Part shown: positions 42,264 through 51,121 of the stretch, in pieces
Numbering within the stretch: the stretch's first letter is position 1
Layout: each line of letters opens with the position of its first letter
Origin: Agrococcus jejuensis
GTDB lineage: Bacteria > Actinomycetota > Actinomycetes > Actinomycetales > Microbacteriaceae
Direction: 5' to 3'
NCBI RefSeq assembly: GCF_900099705.1
Contig: NZ_LT629695.1
Span: 1,984,001-2,048,000, forward strand
DNA: 64,000 nucleotides
Made by a program: the position numbers and the translations under genes
Notes under the pieces: model-generated
What the model was told of the DNA's origin: nothing
Databases searched by the model: none
The model's input: only the letters and a program-made list of their open reading frames with translations

Positions 42264-43316
42264 CTACGCCGCCGCGACCGCCGCGCGCACCGCCGCGGCG
42301 AAGGCGTCGACGTCGGACTCCGTCGTGTCCCACGAGCACATCCAGCGCACCTCGCCCGACTCGCCGTTCCAGTCGTAGAACATGAACGACTCGCGCACGC
42401 GGTCGGCGACGCCGGCCGGCAGGTGCGCGAAGACGCCGTTCGACTGGGTCGGCTGCACGAAGTCCACGCCGTCGACGCCCTCGAGCGCCGCGCGCAGGCG
42501 CGCCGCCATCGCGTTCGCATGCCGCGCGTTCGACAGCCACACGTCGCCGTCGTACAGCGCGAGCAGCTGGGCGGACAGGAAGCGCATCTTCGACGCGAGC
42601 TGCATGTCGAGCTTGCGCAGGTACGTCAGGCCCTCGCCCGCACGCTCCGACAGCGTCACGACGGCCTCGGCGCCGAGCGCGCCGTCCTTCGTGCCGCCGA
42701 GCGACAGGATGTCGACGCCCGCGTCGGTGAGGAAGGCGCCGAGCGGCAGGTCGAGCGCCGCGGCGGCGTTGGCGATGCGGGCGCCGTCGACATGCAGCAG
42801 CATGCCCTTGTCGTGCGCGTGGTCGGCGAGCGCGCGGATCTCGTCGACCGAGTAGAGCGTGCCGAACTCGGTCGACTGCGTGATCGACACGATGCCGGGC
42901 TGCGCGCGGTGCTCGTCGCCGAAGCCCCACGCCTCGCGGTCGACGAGCTCGGGCGTCAGCTTGCCGTCGGGCGTCGGCACCGCGAGCAGCTTGAGGCCGC
43001 CGACGCGCTCGGGCGCGCCGCCCTCGTCGACGTTGATGTGCGCCCCGGTCGCGCAGATGACGGCGCCCCAGCGCGGCAGGCTCGACTGCAGCGCCAGCAC
43101 GTTCGCGCCCGTGCCGTTGAACACGGGGAACGCCTCGGCCTGCGGTCCGAGGTGGCCGCGCACGACCTCCTGCAGCCGCGCCGTGTACGGGTCGAGGCCG
43201 TACGAGACGACGTGGCCCTCGTTCGCCGTCGCGATCGCGGCGAGCACCGCGGGGTGCACGCCGGCGTAGTTGTCGCTCGCGAACGTGCGGATGCTGGTGT
43301 CGTGGATCTGCTGCAC
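42264..43316 (-). CDS. Low-specificity L-threonine aldolase
   Basis: The GTG at 43316 (QQIHDTSIRTFASDNYAGVHP) gives 350 residues, the usual length. This PLP enzyme shows FASDNYAG at the N-terminus, VFNGTGANVLAL and CATGAHINVDEGGAPE. The PLP Asp/Ala segment is HVDGARIANAAAAL, and the Schiff-base Lys is in SLGGTKDGALGAEAVV. It cleaves L-threonine or L-allo-threonine to glycine and acetaldehyde. It stands between the 5'-nucleotidase gene (same strand, upstream) and the repeat array. Confidence 0.9.
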   Translation of the reverse strand: MQQIHDTSIRTFASDNYAGVHPAVLAAIATANEGHVVSYGLDPYTARLQEVVRGHLGPQAEAFPVFNGTGANVLALQSSLPRWGAVICATGAHINVDEGGAPERVGGLKLLAVPTPDGKLTPELVDREAWGFGDEHRAQPGIVSITQSTEFGTLYSVDEIRALADHAHDKGMLLHVDGARIANAAAALDLPLGAFLTDAGVDILSLGGTKDGALGAEAVVTLSERAGEGLTYLRKLDMQLASKMRFLSAQLLALYDGDVWLSNARHANAMAARLRAALEGVDGVDFVQPTQSNGVFAHLPAGVADRVRESFMFYDWNGESGEVRWMCSWDTTESDVDAFAAAVRAAVAAA

Positions 43317-43371
43317 GCATCCATCCTCTCGGTTCCGCGGTGCGCTCGGCGACGACGGAGGCCGAGAACGC

Positions 43372-43407
43372 CGAAGGCGGCCCCGACGCGAGTCGGGACC
43401 GCCTTCG
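43372..43407 (-). terminator. Terminator after the 5'-nucleotidase gene
   Basis: A 16-bp stem with one mismatch (43372-43387 with 43392-43407) is capped by a GCGA tetraloop. It lies 14 bases beyond the stop codon on the minus strand. Confidence 0.8.
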
Positions 43408-43420
43408 ATCGGTGGGTGCG

Positions 43421-45667
43421 TCAGACCGTGCGACGGCGACGCAGCACGAGGCCGAGGCCCAGTGCGAGCAGCAGCGCTGCGAGCGCGACGGCCGGGCCGG
43501 CGAGCTCGGCGCCGGTCTGCGGCAGCTCGCCCTGGCCGCCACCCGCGACGGGCGGAGCCGTCGGGGGCGTCGTCGGCGTCGGAGCCGTCGGCGAGGGCGA
43601 GGGCTCCTCGGTCGGCGGGGCGACGTCGGCTGCGACGTTGACCGTCAGCTCGATGAACTGCGTGAACTGGCCGTCGGCGCTCCATGCGTAGCGCACCGAG
43701 AAGGGGCCGTCCTCGGTGTCTGCGGGCACGGCGATCGTGACGGACGCGCGGCCCATCTCGTTGTCGTTGCCCTCGACGAGCCCGGTCGCAGGGTTGGGTG
43801 CGCACGTGCCGGTGCAGGTGATCGCGTTGTCGACCGGCACGGTGGCGAGCACGGTTCCCGGTGCGGCCGCAGGCACGACGAGGTCGCCCGCCGTGGTGCC
43901 GGGAAGCGTCTCGCCCGCCGTCGCGGGCAGCGTCAGGCCGCCGACGGTCGCGACGACCTCGGCCGGCTTCGGCTCGGTGCTCGTGAACGACAGCGACGAC
44001 AGGTCGACCGTGATCTCGTCGCCCGGCGCGAAGACCTGGTCGAGCGACGTGACCTCGTGGAGGCCCACCGACTGCTGCAGGTACGTCGGGACGAGCGGCT
44101 CCTCGCCAGCGGCGAGGCGGTCACGGAAGAAGTCCGCCGTCGCCTCCCAGTCGATCGTGCCGGCTGCCAGCGCCTGCGGGTTCGTGCCCGAGTCGAAGAC
44201 GGTGAAGCCGTCCTGGCCCTCGAGCAGGAACACGTTGGAGGCGACGGTGTAGGTGGCCTCGGTGTCGACGGGGGCGCCGTTCACGAAGACGTCGGTGACC
44301 CGGTCGCCGATCGGAGCGGTCGGGTCGTACAGGTAGCTGAGCTGCGGCGAGAGGCCGAGCGCGAGCACCGGGCGCGAGCCCTGGCCGAGGAACTGCTGCT
44401 CGAGCATCAGGTCGACCTGCGCGCCCGTGAGGTCGAGCGTGCCGATCAGGTTGCTGAACGACGTCACGTTGAACGCCTGACGGAAGGTGATGTCGCCGTC
44501 GGCGTTGGGCACGAGGTCGGCGCGGATGCCGCCCGGGTTGATGATGCCGAAGTCGGCGCCGAGGCCGCCGTCGTTGGCCGTCAGGTAGGCGATCTCCGCG
44601 ATGAGGTTGCTCAGCGGCGACTCCGACCCGCGGTGCTGCGGGGTGCCGGAGTTCGGCTGACCCGTCGGCGAGGGCGCGAGGAACGGAGCACCGAGCTCGC
44701 CGATGACCTCTGCGCCGATGGGGCGGGCGTAGTCGAACGCGGCACGGACGGTCGCCGTCGTCGTCGGCTCGAAGCCGGCCCCGATGGGGTCGAGGCCGTC
44801 GGCCTGGCGCTGCGTGAGCGAGGTGACCGATCGGTTCTCAGCGGTCTGCACCGTGACGGTGCCGTCCTCCGCGACGGTCAGCGCGACGTGGCCGAGGCGA
44901 GCACCCGACGACGACGACTGCACGACGGTGACGCCGTTCGGCGTCGTCTGGACGTTCTCCTCGTGGGAGTGACCGGTGAAGGCGACGTCGACGTTGGTGT
45001 TGAAGCCGCTCGCGACGACGCCCGAGCCCTCGTGAGCGAGAGCGACGATCACGTCGGCCTGGTCGGTGAGGACGAGCTGGTCTGCGATCTGGTTCGTCAC
45101 GGCCACCGGGTCGGTGAACGTGAGGCCGGCGACGCCGGACTCGCTCACGATGGAGGGCGTCTGCTGCGTGACGGTGCCGATGTAGGCGACGCGCACGTCG
45201 TTGAAGGTCGTGATGATCTCGACGCCGTCGAGGTCGGTCTGCCCCTCGACGTTCGCTGCGAGGTAGGGGAAGTCGGCGAGCGGCACGACGCGGTCGACGA
45301 GGTCGTCGAAGCCCTGGTCGAACTCGTGGTTGCCGACGGCCGAGACCTGCAGGCCGGCGTCGTTGAGCGCCTGGATCGTGGGCTCGTCCGCGTCGATCGC
45401 GGACTCGAAGGTCGAGCCGCCGATCGAGTCGCCGACCGACGAGAAGACCGTGTCCCGGTTGGCGAGACGGAAGTCCGCGACCTGCTGCGCGATGTTCGGC
45501 GCGGTGCGCAGCGCGCCGTGGAAGTCCGTGATGGAGAGCAGGTCGACGGTGGTGCCTGCTGGCGTCGGCTCTGCGGACGCCGGTGCCGCGACGCCGAGGC
45601 CGAGCGCGATGGCTCCGGCAGCGGCGACGGCCGAGACGGCGCCGCGGCGCACGTTCGATCGAGTCAT
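43421..45667 (-). CDS. LPxTG-anchored 5'-nucleotidase / metallophosphatase
   Basis: The ATG at 45667 has GAGGA upstream. The 748-residue protein has a signal peptide (cut near PASAEPTP). A calcineurin-like domain follows with all metal motifs: DFHG, SVGDSIGG, GNHEFDQG, ALAHEGSG and GHSHEENV. The 5'-nucleotidase C-terminal domain begins near 330 with PLSNLIAEIAY, GIINPGGIRADL and FNVTSFSNLIGTLDLTG. A beta domain and a Pro/Thr-rich linker lead to LPQTG, one helix and RRRRTV. It should hydrolyse nucleotides at the wall so that nucleosides and phosphate can be taken up. It is one of three LPxTG proteins here. Confidence 0.91.
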   Translation of the reverse strand: MTRSNVRRGAVSAVAAAGAIALGLGVAAPASAEPTPAGTTVDLLSITDFHGALRTAPNIAQQVADFRLANRDTVFSSVGDSIGGSTFESAIDADEPTIQALNDAGLQVSAVGNHEFDQGFDDLVDRVVPLADFPYLAANVEGQTDLDGVEIITTFNDVRVAYIGTVTQQTPSIVSESGVAGLTFTDPVAVTNQIADQLVLTDQADVIVALAHEGSGVVASGFNTNVDVAFTGHSHEENVQTTPNGVTVVQSSSSGARLGHVALTVAEDGTVTVQTAENRSVTSLTQRQADGLDPIGAGFEPTTTATVRAAFDYARPIGAEVIGELGAPFLAPSPTGQPNSGTPQHRGSESPLSNLIAEIAYLTANDGGLGADFGIINPGGIRADLVPNADGDITFRQAFNVTSFSNLIGTLDLTGAQVDLMLEQQFLGQGSRPVLALGLSPQLSYLYDPTAPIGDRVTDVFVNGAPVDTEATYTVASNVFLLEGQDGFTVFDSGTNPQALAAGTIDWEATADFFRDRLAAGEEPLVPTYLQQSVGLHEVTSLDQVFAPGDEITVDLSSLSFTSTEPKPAEVVATVGGLTLPATAGETLPGTTAGDLVVPAAAPGTVLATVPVDNAITCTGTCAPNPATGLVEGNDNEMGRASVTIAVPADTEDGPFSVRYAWSADGQFTQFIELTVNVAADVAPPTEEPSPSPTAPTPTTPPTAPPVAGGGQGELPQTGAELAGPAVALAALLLALGLGLVLRRRRTV

Positions 45668-45820
45668 GAGTGAGTGATCCTCAGTCTGAAGGTCAGGGAT
45701 GCGCCCAGCCTATGGATTCGCACAGCCCCGAGGCCGGATCGCGACGAGGTCGTTACCAAGCGTTCACATGAGGAGGCTCGCCACGGCGTGTCGCGAGCCT
45801 CCGTGACCTCTGCGACGGCG

Positions 45821-46462
45821 TCAGCGCAGCGTCGCCCACGCGATCGCGGCGGCCGCGCCGAGCATCATGAGCGGTCCGAACGGCACCTGCACGCCCCGGA
45901 TCGAGCGCCGGACGACGAGCAGCACGACGGCCACGACGAGCAGCAGCACGAACGCGGCGAGCACGCCGACGAGCAGCACGAGCCACCCGTGCCACCCGAG
46001 CGCGAGGCCCAGCGGCACCGCGAGCTTCACGTCGCCGAGGCCCATGCTCGACGGCGAGATCCACGCGAGCGCGAAGTAGCCGAGACCGGCGGCGAGCGCC
46101 GCGAGCACCGCGGTGCCGAGCCGGGCCCAGTCGCCCGTGATCGCGGATGCGACGACGAGGGATGCGAGCAGTCCGCCGAGCGCCGGCAGCACGAGCGCGT
46201 CGGGCAGCCGCTCGGTCGCGAGGTCGACGGGGGCGAGCAGCGCGCACGCGATGCCGAGGATGCCGAGGCCCACGGCATGCGCGGGGCTCGTGGCCGCGAG
46301 CACGGCAGCAGCGCCGCCGGCGACGCCGAAGGCCGTCGGGATCGCGCGGTGGAGCCAGCGGGAGTCCGACTCGACGAGGCGACGCGCCCACGGGGTCAGC
46401 GCCCAGGCCGCGGCGCCGCACGCGAGGGCGGCGAGGGCGACGGCGAGGGGCACGGGTTCCAT
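45821..46462 (-). CDS. Type IV prepilin peptidase (A24), CpaA/TadV-like
   Basis: The ATG at 46462 gives 213 residues, six to seven membrane helices. The two catalytic Asp are present: DLATERLPD near residue 82 and GLGDVKLA near 143 (the GxGDxK signature). It lacks the cytoplasmic methylase domain of PilD, which fits tad-type enzymes. It should cut the Flp pilin encoded at 47472 after Gly in RGATAVEYG. A TetR gene lies between it and the tad operon, so it is transcribed separately. A short dispersed repeat lies in the spacer upstream. Confidence 0.87.
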   Translation of the reverse strand: MEPVPLAVALAALACGAAAWALTPWARRLVESDSRWLHRAIPTAFGVAGGAAAVLAATSPAHAVGLGILGIACALLAPVDLATERLPDALVLPALGGLLASLVVASAITGDWARLGTAVLAALAAGLGYFALAWISPSSMGLGDVKLAVPLGLALGWHGWLVLLVGVLAAFVLLLVVAVVLLVVRRSIRGVQVPFGPLMMLGAAAAIAWATLR

Positions 46463-46521
46463 CTTGCGGGGTGCGTTGCCGTCGACGGTGCGGCTCGCTC
46501 GAGGCGCGTCCTCGACGGGCA

Positions 46522-46559
46522 CCCTTCGAGGCTCGCTGCGCTCGCACCTCAAGGAGCGG
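46522..46559 (+). repeat. Dispersed 38-bp repeat, GAGGCTCGCTGCGCTCGCAC family, copy A
   Basis: Copies are at 46522-46559, 59543-59580 (reverse, two mismatches) and 59622-59659 (one mismatch). Each lies between genes. The core GAGGCTCGCTGCGCTCGCAC holds a short internal palindrome. Confidence 0.8.
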
Positions 46560-46583
46560 GCATCGCAGCGAGCCGGTCGTGGA

Positions 46584-47210
46584 TCAGTCCTCGGTCAGGC
46601 CCGTCTCGAGGTCGGCGAAGCCCGCCGCGACGAGGTCGCCGATCGTCGGCTCGTCGCCCTCCTGCCGCACCCACACGCGCACGGCGGTCTTCACGACGCT
46701 CGCGGCGGCGCCGGCGACGAGTCGGGGGTGCGCCTCGGTCTCGGCGTCGAGCCCCATCCGCTCGGCGACGGCGACGCGGATGGCGTCCTCGAGCGCGTCG
46801 TACTGCGCCATGCGGTGCGGCAGCAGCGTCGGGTACGCGTCGATGAGCCGCTCCTTGATGCGCAGCGCCTCGAGCTGCTCGGGCGTCCACGAGCGCACGC
46901 CGTAGACGAGCAGCGTGCGCAGGGATGCGAGCGGTGCCTCGTCGTCGGGGCGGTCGCGCAGCGCCGCGGTGAGCACGCCGAGGTCGTCCTCGCCGGCGGC
47001 GACGATCGCGGCCTCCTTCGACGGGAAGTAGTTCGACAGCGTGCGCGGCGACACGAAGGCGCGCTCGGCGATCTCCTCGACCAGCACGCCGTCGACGCCG
47101 TGCTCGACGGCGAGTCCGAAGGCGGCGTCGGCGATGGTGCGGCGCGTGTGCAGCTTCTTGCGTTCGCGCAGCGACGGTCGTCGGCTCTGCGCAGGGTCCT
47201 TCTCGGGCAT
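46584..47210 (-). CDS. TetR-family regulator next to the tad locus
   Basis: The ATG at 47210 has AAGGTG upstream and gives 208 residues. The helix-turn-helix is RRTIADAAFGLAVEHGVDGV followed by LVEEIAERAFVSPRTLSNYFPSKEAAI, residues about 24-70. The ligand domain (LRTLLVYGVRSWTPEQLEALRIKERLIDAYPTLLPH) resembles TetR proteins with large hydrophobic ligands. It is divergent from the flp pilin gene. A long palindrome lies in the shared spacer, so it may control itself and possibly the pilus operon. Confidence 0.84.
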   Translation of the reverse strand: MPEKDPAQSRRPSLRERKKLHTRRTIADAAFGLAVEHGVDGVLVEEIAERAFVSPRTLSNYFPSKEAAIVAAGEDDLGVLTAALRDRPDDEAPLASLRTLLVYGVRSWTPEQLEALRIKERLIDAYPTLLPHRMAQYDALEDAIRVAVAERMGLDAETEAHPRLVAGAAASVVKTAVRVWVRQEGDEPTIGDLVAAGFADLETGLTED

Positions 47211-47471
47211 GAGGCGACACCTTAGAACGTGCCGCTGGGGAAATCCTGCGCAACCTGTAACCCTGTGGACAATTCGAACGTTCGAAGTGTCCACGGGGGA
47301 CGATTTCGCGACTCGCAGCACTCGCCGGGCATGTTCACAGTTCGCATTCAGGTTCGCACGCCGAACTCTTGCCAAACTCCTCGAATTGCGGGAGACGCAA
47401 ATGCGCTCCACCTGAAGTCATCTCGCAGACCGTGCGGCCAGGCACGGAACCCGACCCGATAGGAACCCACC
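47211..47471. promoter_or_regulatory. Shared control region of TetR and tad operon, with 38-bp palindrome
   Basis: The gap holds no supported gene. At 47261-47298 there is a near-perfect palindrome: CCCTGTGGACA and TGTCCACGGGG (one mismatch) enclose the 14-base palindrome TTCGAACGTTCGAA. It starts 50 bases from the TetR start and is unusually AT-containing for this DNA. The rest, up to AGGAA at the flp start, is also lower in GC and may hold the tad promoter (TTGCCA at 47369-47374 is a weak -35). Confidence 0.65.
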
Positions 47472-47690
47472 ATGTTCGCAGCACTGCAGGCCATCCAGGG
47501 CCGCATCGCAGACCGCTTCTCCGCCTCCGACCGCGGCGCCACCGCCGTCGAGTACGGCCTCCTCGTCGGCCTCATCGCCGTCGCGATCATCACCGCCGTC
47601 TTCCTCCTCGGCGAGCAGCTGAACACGATGTTCGGCGAGGTGCTCACCGCCCTCCAGGGTGGCGGCGCGCCGGCCGGTACCGACGGCTAG
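47472..47690 (+). CDS. flp: Flp/Fap-type major pilin
   Basis: The ATG at 47472 follows AGGAACCCACC. The 72-residue prepilin has the leader ending DRG, then ATAVEYGLLVGLIAVAIITAVF, the processing site and hydrophobic helix of Flp pilins with the conserved Glu-Tyr. After cleavage the mature pilin would be about 50 residues. Its Gly/Ala tail (GGGAPAGTDG) is short. It heads the tad cluster; a gap of 92 bases separates it from tadE, allowing much higher pilin expression. Confidence 0.93.
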   Translation: MFAALQAIQGRIADRFSASDRGATAVEYGLLVGLIAVAIITAVFLLGEQLNTMFGEVLTALQGGGAPAGTDG

Positions 47691-47782
47691 TCACCGCTCC
47701 ATCGTCGGATGCGGCGGCGGGCCTGAAGGTCTGCCGCCGCATCCACCGTTTTCGGCATCGCACGCCATCGGAGGAGGTCGTC

Positions 47783-48184
47783 GTGCGTGCACTTCGCACT
47801 CGTGCGCTGCGCGAGGCGAGGGACCGGGGAGCGGTCGCGGTCGAGTTCGCGATCGTGCTGCCCGTGCTCGTCGCCCTGACGCTCGGCATCCTCGCCTTCG
47901 GCTACGCGCTGCACATCCAGTCGGTGCTCGACGCGTCCGCCCGTGAGGCGGTGCGCATCGCCGCCATCTCGACGCTTCCCGACCGCGCGGCCGCCGCGCG
48001 CGAGGCGGCCATCGCCACGGCGACGCCCAGCGTCACGCTGCAGCCGTCGAACATCGCCATCAGCCCCATCACGTGCCTGATCGGCGACCGCGTCACCGTG
48101 ACCATCACGGTCGACCACCAGCTGCTCGGCGGCCTCGGCGCCATCGAGCTCACCGGACGAGGGACCATGCGATGCGGAGGCTGA
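47783..48184 (+). CDS. TadE-like minor pilin
   Basis: The GTG at 47783 has GGAGGAGG upstream and gives 133 residues. The N-terminus reads RDRGAVAVEFAIVLPVLVALTLGILAFGYALHIQ, the TadE motif with a Gly-Ala junction, Glu+5 and a hydrophobic helix. The C-terminal part is a small beta domain with two cysteines. TadE pseudopilins are cut by the same peptidase as Flp. It overlaps the next gene by 13 bases. Confidence 0.87.
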   Translation: MRALRTRALREARDRGAVAVEFAIVLPVLVALTLGILAFGYALHIQSVLDASAREAVRIAAISTLPDRAAAAREAAIATATPSVTLQPSNIAISPITCLIGDRVTVTITVDHQLLGGLGAIELTGRGTMRCGG

Positions 48185-49230
48185 CCCGCGCGCGCCGCGA
48201 CCGCGGCGCAGCCGCCACCTGGGTGGCGCTGCTCATCGTGCCCCTGCTCGTCGTCGGCGCCCTCGGCATCGACGTCGGGCTCGTGCAGGTCGACCGCCAG
48301 CGCCTGCAGACCGGCGCCGACGCGGCGGCGCTCGCCATCGCGACGCAGTGCTCGCGCCAGGTGTGCACGAACACCACCAACGCGCTCGCGGCGCAGGACA
48401 TGGCGACGGCCAACGCGCCGCTCGTCGACCCCGCCTACGCCACGGTCGACGTCATCGACCGCACCGAGGGCTACGTCGAGGTCACGACGACCTCGACGCG
48501 CGACCACTTCTTCGGCCCCGTCGCCGGCATCGACTCCTCCCAGCTCAGCGCGACGTCCGGCGCGCGCTGGGGCTACCCCGAGCGCGGCACCGTCGACCCG
48601 CCGCTCGCGATCTCGTGGTGCGCGCTCGCCGCCGCGGTGGGCACGAACGTCGTCCGTGACCTCACCGGGCGCATCGTCGGCGTCGACCTGCCCGTGGCCG
48701 GGCAGCGGTCGCTCCTGAGGTCGGTCGGCCTCAACGTCACGGTCTGCCCCGGGGCGCTGGTGTCGTCGCTCGGGCTCTCGGGGCTGCTCCAGACCCTGCC
48801 CTTCGGCTTCCTCGCCGGCCCCGGATGCGGGAGCACCGTCGTCGAGGTCGGCGCGTGGGTGTCGCAGTACCCGCAGACGAACGCCCCTGCGGCCTGCCAG
48901 CCGCCGAACTTCGCCCAGTATCTCGGCGAGACCCTCTACCTGCCGGTCTACAGCGAGATCCGACTCAACAACCTCACGCGCACGAACCAGTTCCGCATCT
49001 ACGCGTTCGTCGCCGTCACGATCCACGGCTACAACCTCGGCAACGGCATCCGGTCGAACCCCAACCCGTGCCCGCCGACGCTGCTCAATCCCGACCCTCG
49101 GTGCCTCGACCTCAGCTTCGAGCTCGAGCTCGGCATCGACTCCCCATCCGACGACTTCGAGTACGGCCCCGGCGCCCCGCCCATCGGCGACCCGCGCGTG
49201 CAGCTCGTGCTTCCAGAGGAGAGACCATGA
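48172..49230 (+). CDS. TadG-like pilus-associated protein
   Basis: The ATG at 48172 lies within the end of tadE, after GAGGGA. The 352-residue product starts with RRDRGAAATWVALLIVPLLVVGALGIDVGLVQVDRQRLQTGADAAALAIA, the N-terminal membrane segment and TadG/TadE-like helix. The long outer domain has about nine cysteines and ends before PEERP. TadG proteins help anchor or assemble the pilus in the envelope. Its stop overlaps the next start as ATGA. Confidence 0.82.
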   Translation: MRRLTRARRDRGAAATWVALLIVPLLVVGALGIDVGLVQVDRQRLQTGADAAALAIATQCSRQVCTNTTNALAAQDMATANAPLVDPAYATVDVIDRTEGYVEVTTTSTRDHFFGPVAGIDSSQLSATSGARWGYPERGTVDPPLAISWCALAAAVGTNVVRDLTGRIVGVDLPVAGQRSLLRSVGLNVTVCPGALVSSLGLSGLLQTLPFGFLAGPGCGSTVVEVGAWVSQYPQTNAPAACQPPNFAQYLGETLYLPVYSEIRLNNLTRTNQFRIYAFVAVTIHGYNLGNGIRSNPNPCPPTLLNPDPRCLDLSFELELGIDSPSDDFEYGPGAPPIGDPRVQLVLPEERP

Positions 49231-49937
49231 TCCGTCGCGTGCTCGTCATCGCGTCGGCGCTCGTGCTCGCGATCGTGGGAGGCGTCGTGACGTTCTCCTA
49301 CGCATCCGGCGCCGACGCCCGCGCCATGGCCGGACTCGAGCCCACCCCGGTGCTCGTCGTCGTCGAGCCCATCGCCCAGGGCACGCCGGCGTCGGCGATC
49401 GCCGACGCCGTCGAGCTCGACGAGCTGCCCGCCTCCGCGGTCGCGCCCGGCGCGCTCACCGACCTCGGTGACATCGCCGACCAGGTCGCCACGTCGGACC
49501 TCGTCGTGGGCGAGCAGCTGCTCGCGAGCCGCTTCGCGGCGCCCGACGACCTCGGCGGCGCCGTCGAGGTGCCCGAGGGCATGCACCTGCTGACGTTCGA
49601 CCTCGAGGCGCGCCGCGTCGTCGGCGGCGACGTGCAGGCCGGCGACCGCGTGGGCGTCTTCGTCTCCGACGGCGACCCGCTCAACCCCGCGACGCGCCTC
49701 GTGCAGCACCGCGTGCTCGTCGTCGCCATCGCAGGCGGCGCCTCCACCACGACGAACGCCGAGACCGGCGAGCAGACCGAGCAGGCCGCCCAGCCGATGA
49801 TCTCGATCACGCTCGCCGTCGACGCGACCGCGGCCCAGCAGCTCGTGTACTCGGCCGAGTACGAGCTCCTCTACCTCTCCCTCGAGCCCGAGGGCGCCGC
49901 CGACGGCCCGGGCGTCATCACGGAGGTCATCCGATGA
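49227..49937 (+). CDS. CpaB/RcpC-family pilus assembly protein
   Basis: The ATG at 49227 follows AGAGGAGA. The 236-residue protein has one N-terminal helix (RRVLVIASALVLAIVGGVVTFSYA) and the SAF-like domain (PTPVLVVVEPIAQGTPASAI, ELDELPASAVAPGAL, DLVVGEQLLASRF). A later part reads LLTFDLEARRVVGGDVQAGDRVGVFV. RcpC/CpaB lies between membrane and wall and may stabilise the pilus channel. Overlaps its neighbours by four bases on each side. Confidence 0.86.
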   Translation: MIRRVLVIASALVLAIVGGVVTFSYASGADARAMAGLEPTPVLVVVEPIAQGTPASAIADAVELDELPASAVAPGALTDLGDIADQVATSDLVVGEQLLASRFAAPDDLGGAVEVPEGMHLLTFDLEARRVVGGDVQAGDRVGVFVSDGDPLNPATRLVQHRVLVVAIAGGASTTTNAETGEQTEQAAQPMISITLAVDATAAQQLVYSAEYELLYLSLEPEGAADGPGVITEVIR

Positions 49938-51121
49938 CCGCGGTCCTGCTCGTCTCCGACTCCCCCGAGCTGCACGCACGCGTGCACGACGCCTCCGGCG
50001 GCACGTGCATCGCCGTGCCCGCGCAACCGCTGCCCACGGATCCGCGGCACCTGCTGGCGCTCGCCGCGGCGCCGTCGCAGCCCGAGGTCCTCGTCGTCGA
50101 CGCCACGCGGTCGTCGCGCGAGGCCATCGCGCTCGCCGCCCGCATCGACGTCGAGCTGCCCGGCACGGGCGTCGTGCTCGTGGGCGATCCCGACGTGCTG
50201 TCGCTCGACGCCATGCGCGCCGGCGTGCGCGACGTGCTGCCGCCCACGACCGACGTCGCCGCGCTGCGCACCGTGCTCGAGCGCGTGGCCGACAGCATGC
50301 GGATGCGGTACGCCGCCCCCGTCGTCGCAGGCATCGAGGCGACGACGCTCGAGACGCCCGGTCGCGTGCTCTCGGTGCTGTCGCCCAAGGGCGGCGCCGG
50401 CAAGACCACGATCTCGACGAACCTCGCCGTGGGCCTCGCGCTCGCCGATCCCGGATCCGTCGTGCTCGTCGACCTCGACCTGCAGTTCGGCGACGTCGCG
50501 ACGGCCCTCGGGCTCGACCCCGAGTACGCCATCGACGACGTCGTGCGGGCGCAGGCCGTGCGCGACCCCATCGCGCTCAAGACGCGACTGACGCAGCACT
50601 CCTCGGGACTGTCGGTGCTCTGCGCGCCCGCGACCCCAGCGGGTGCCGACGTCGTGACGCCCGACCAGGTCGCCGCCGTCATCACGGCGCTCTCGCGCCA
50701 GTTCCGCCACGTCGTGCTCGACACCGCGCCCGGCCTCGACGCCACGACGCTCGCGGCGCTCGACCACACGACCGACCCGCTGCTGCTCACGACGTTCGAC
50801 GTGCCCGGCGCGCGCGGCCTCGCGAAGGAGATGGCGACGCTGCGCGAGCTCGGGATGCTCACCCACGCCCGCCAGGTGGTGCTGAACTTCGCGAACCCCG
50901 GCAACGGGCTCAGCGTGCGTGACGTCGAGGCGACCATCGGGTCGAAGGTCGACCTCACGATCCCGCACTCGAAGGCCGCGACGGCCGCGATGAACATGGG
51001 CGTGCCGATCATGGCCGGCAAGCCGCGTGACGCCGTCGCCCGTCGCCTCGCCACGCTCGTCGCGTACTACCGCGAGGTCGACGAGCGCCGCTCGAGCGGC
51101 CGTCACCGGGCTGCGGCATGA
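49934..51121 (+). CDS. CpaE/TadZ-like ATPase
   Basis: The 395-residue protein has a receiver-like N-terminal domain (residues 1-115, with VVDATRSSREA and VLVGDPDVLSLDAMRAGVRDVLPP). A MinD-type ATPase follows: deviant Walker A SPKGGAGKTT (about 153-162), VDLDLQFGD and DTAPGLDA. TadZ places the Tad machine at its site in the cell. The start overlaps cpaB and the stop overlaps tadA (ATGA both times). Confidence 0.88.
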   Translation: MTAVLLVSDSPELHARVHDASGGTCIAVPAQPLPTDPRHLLALAAAPSQPEVLVVDATRSSREAIALAARIDVELPGTGVVLVGDPDVLSLDAMRAGVRDVLPPTTDVAALRTVLERVADSMRMRYAAPVVAGIEATTLETPGRVLSVLSPKGGAGKTTISTNLAVGLALADPGSVVLVDLDLQFGDVATALGLDPEYAIDDVVRAQAVRDPIALKTRLTQHSSGLSVLCAPATPAGADVVTPDQVAAVITALSRQFRHVVLDTAPGLDATTLAALDHTTDPLLLTTFDVPGARGLAKEMATLRELGMLTHARQVVLNFANPGNGLSVRDVEATIGSKVDLTIPHSKAATAAMNMGVPIMAGKPRDAVARRLATLVAYYREVDERRSSGRHRAAA

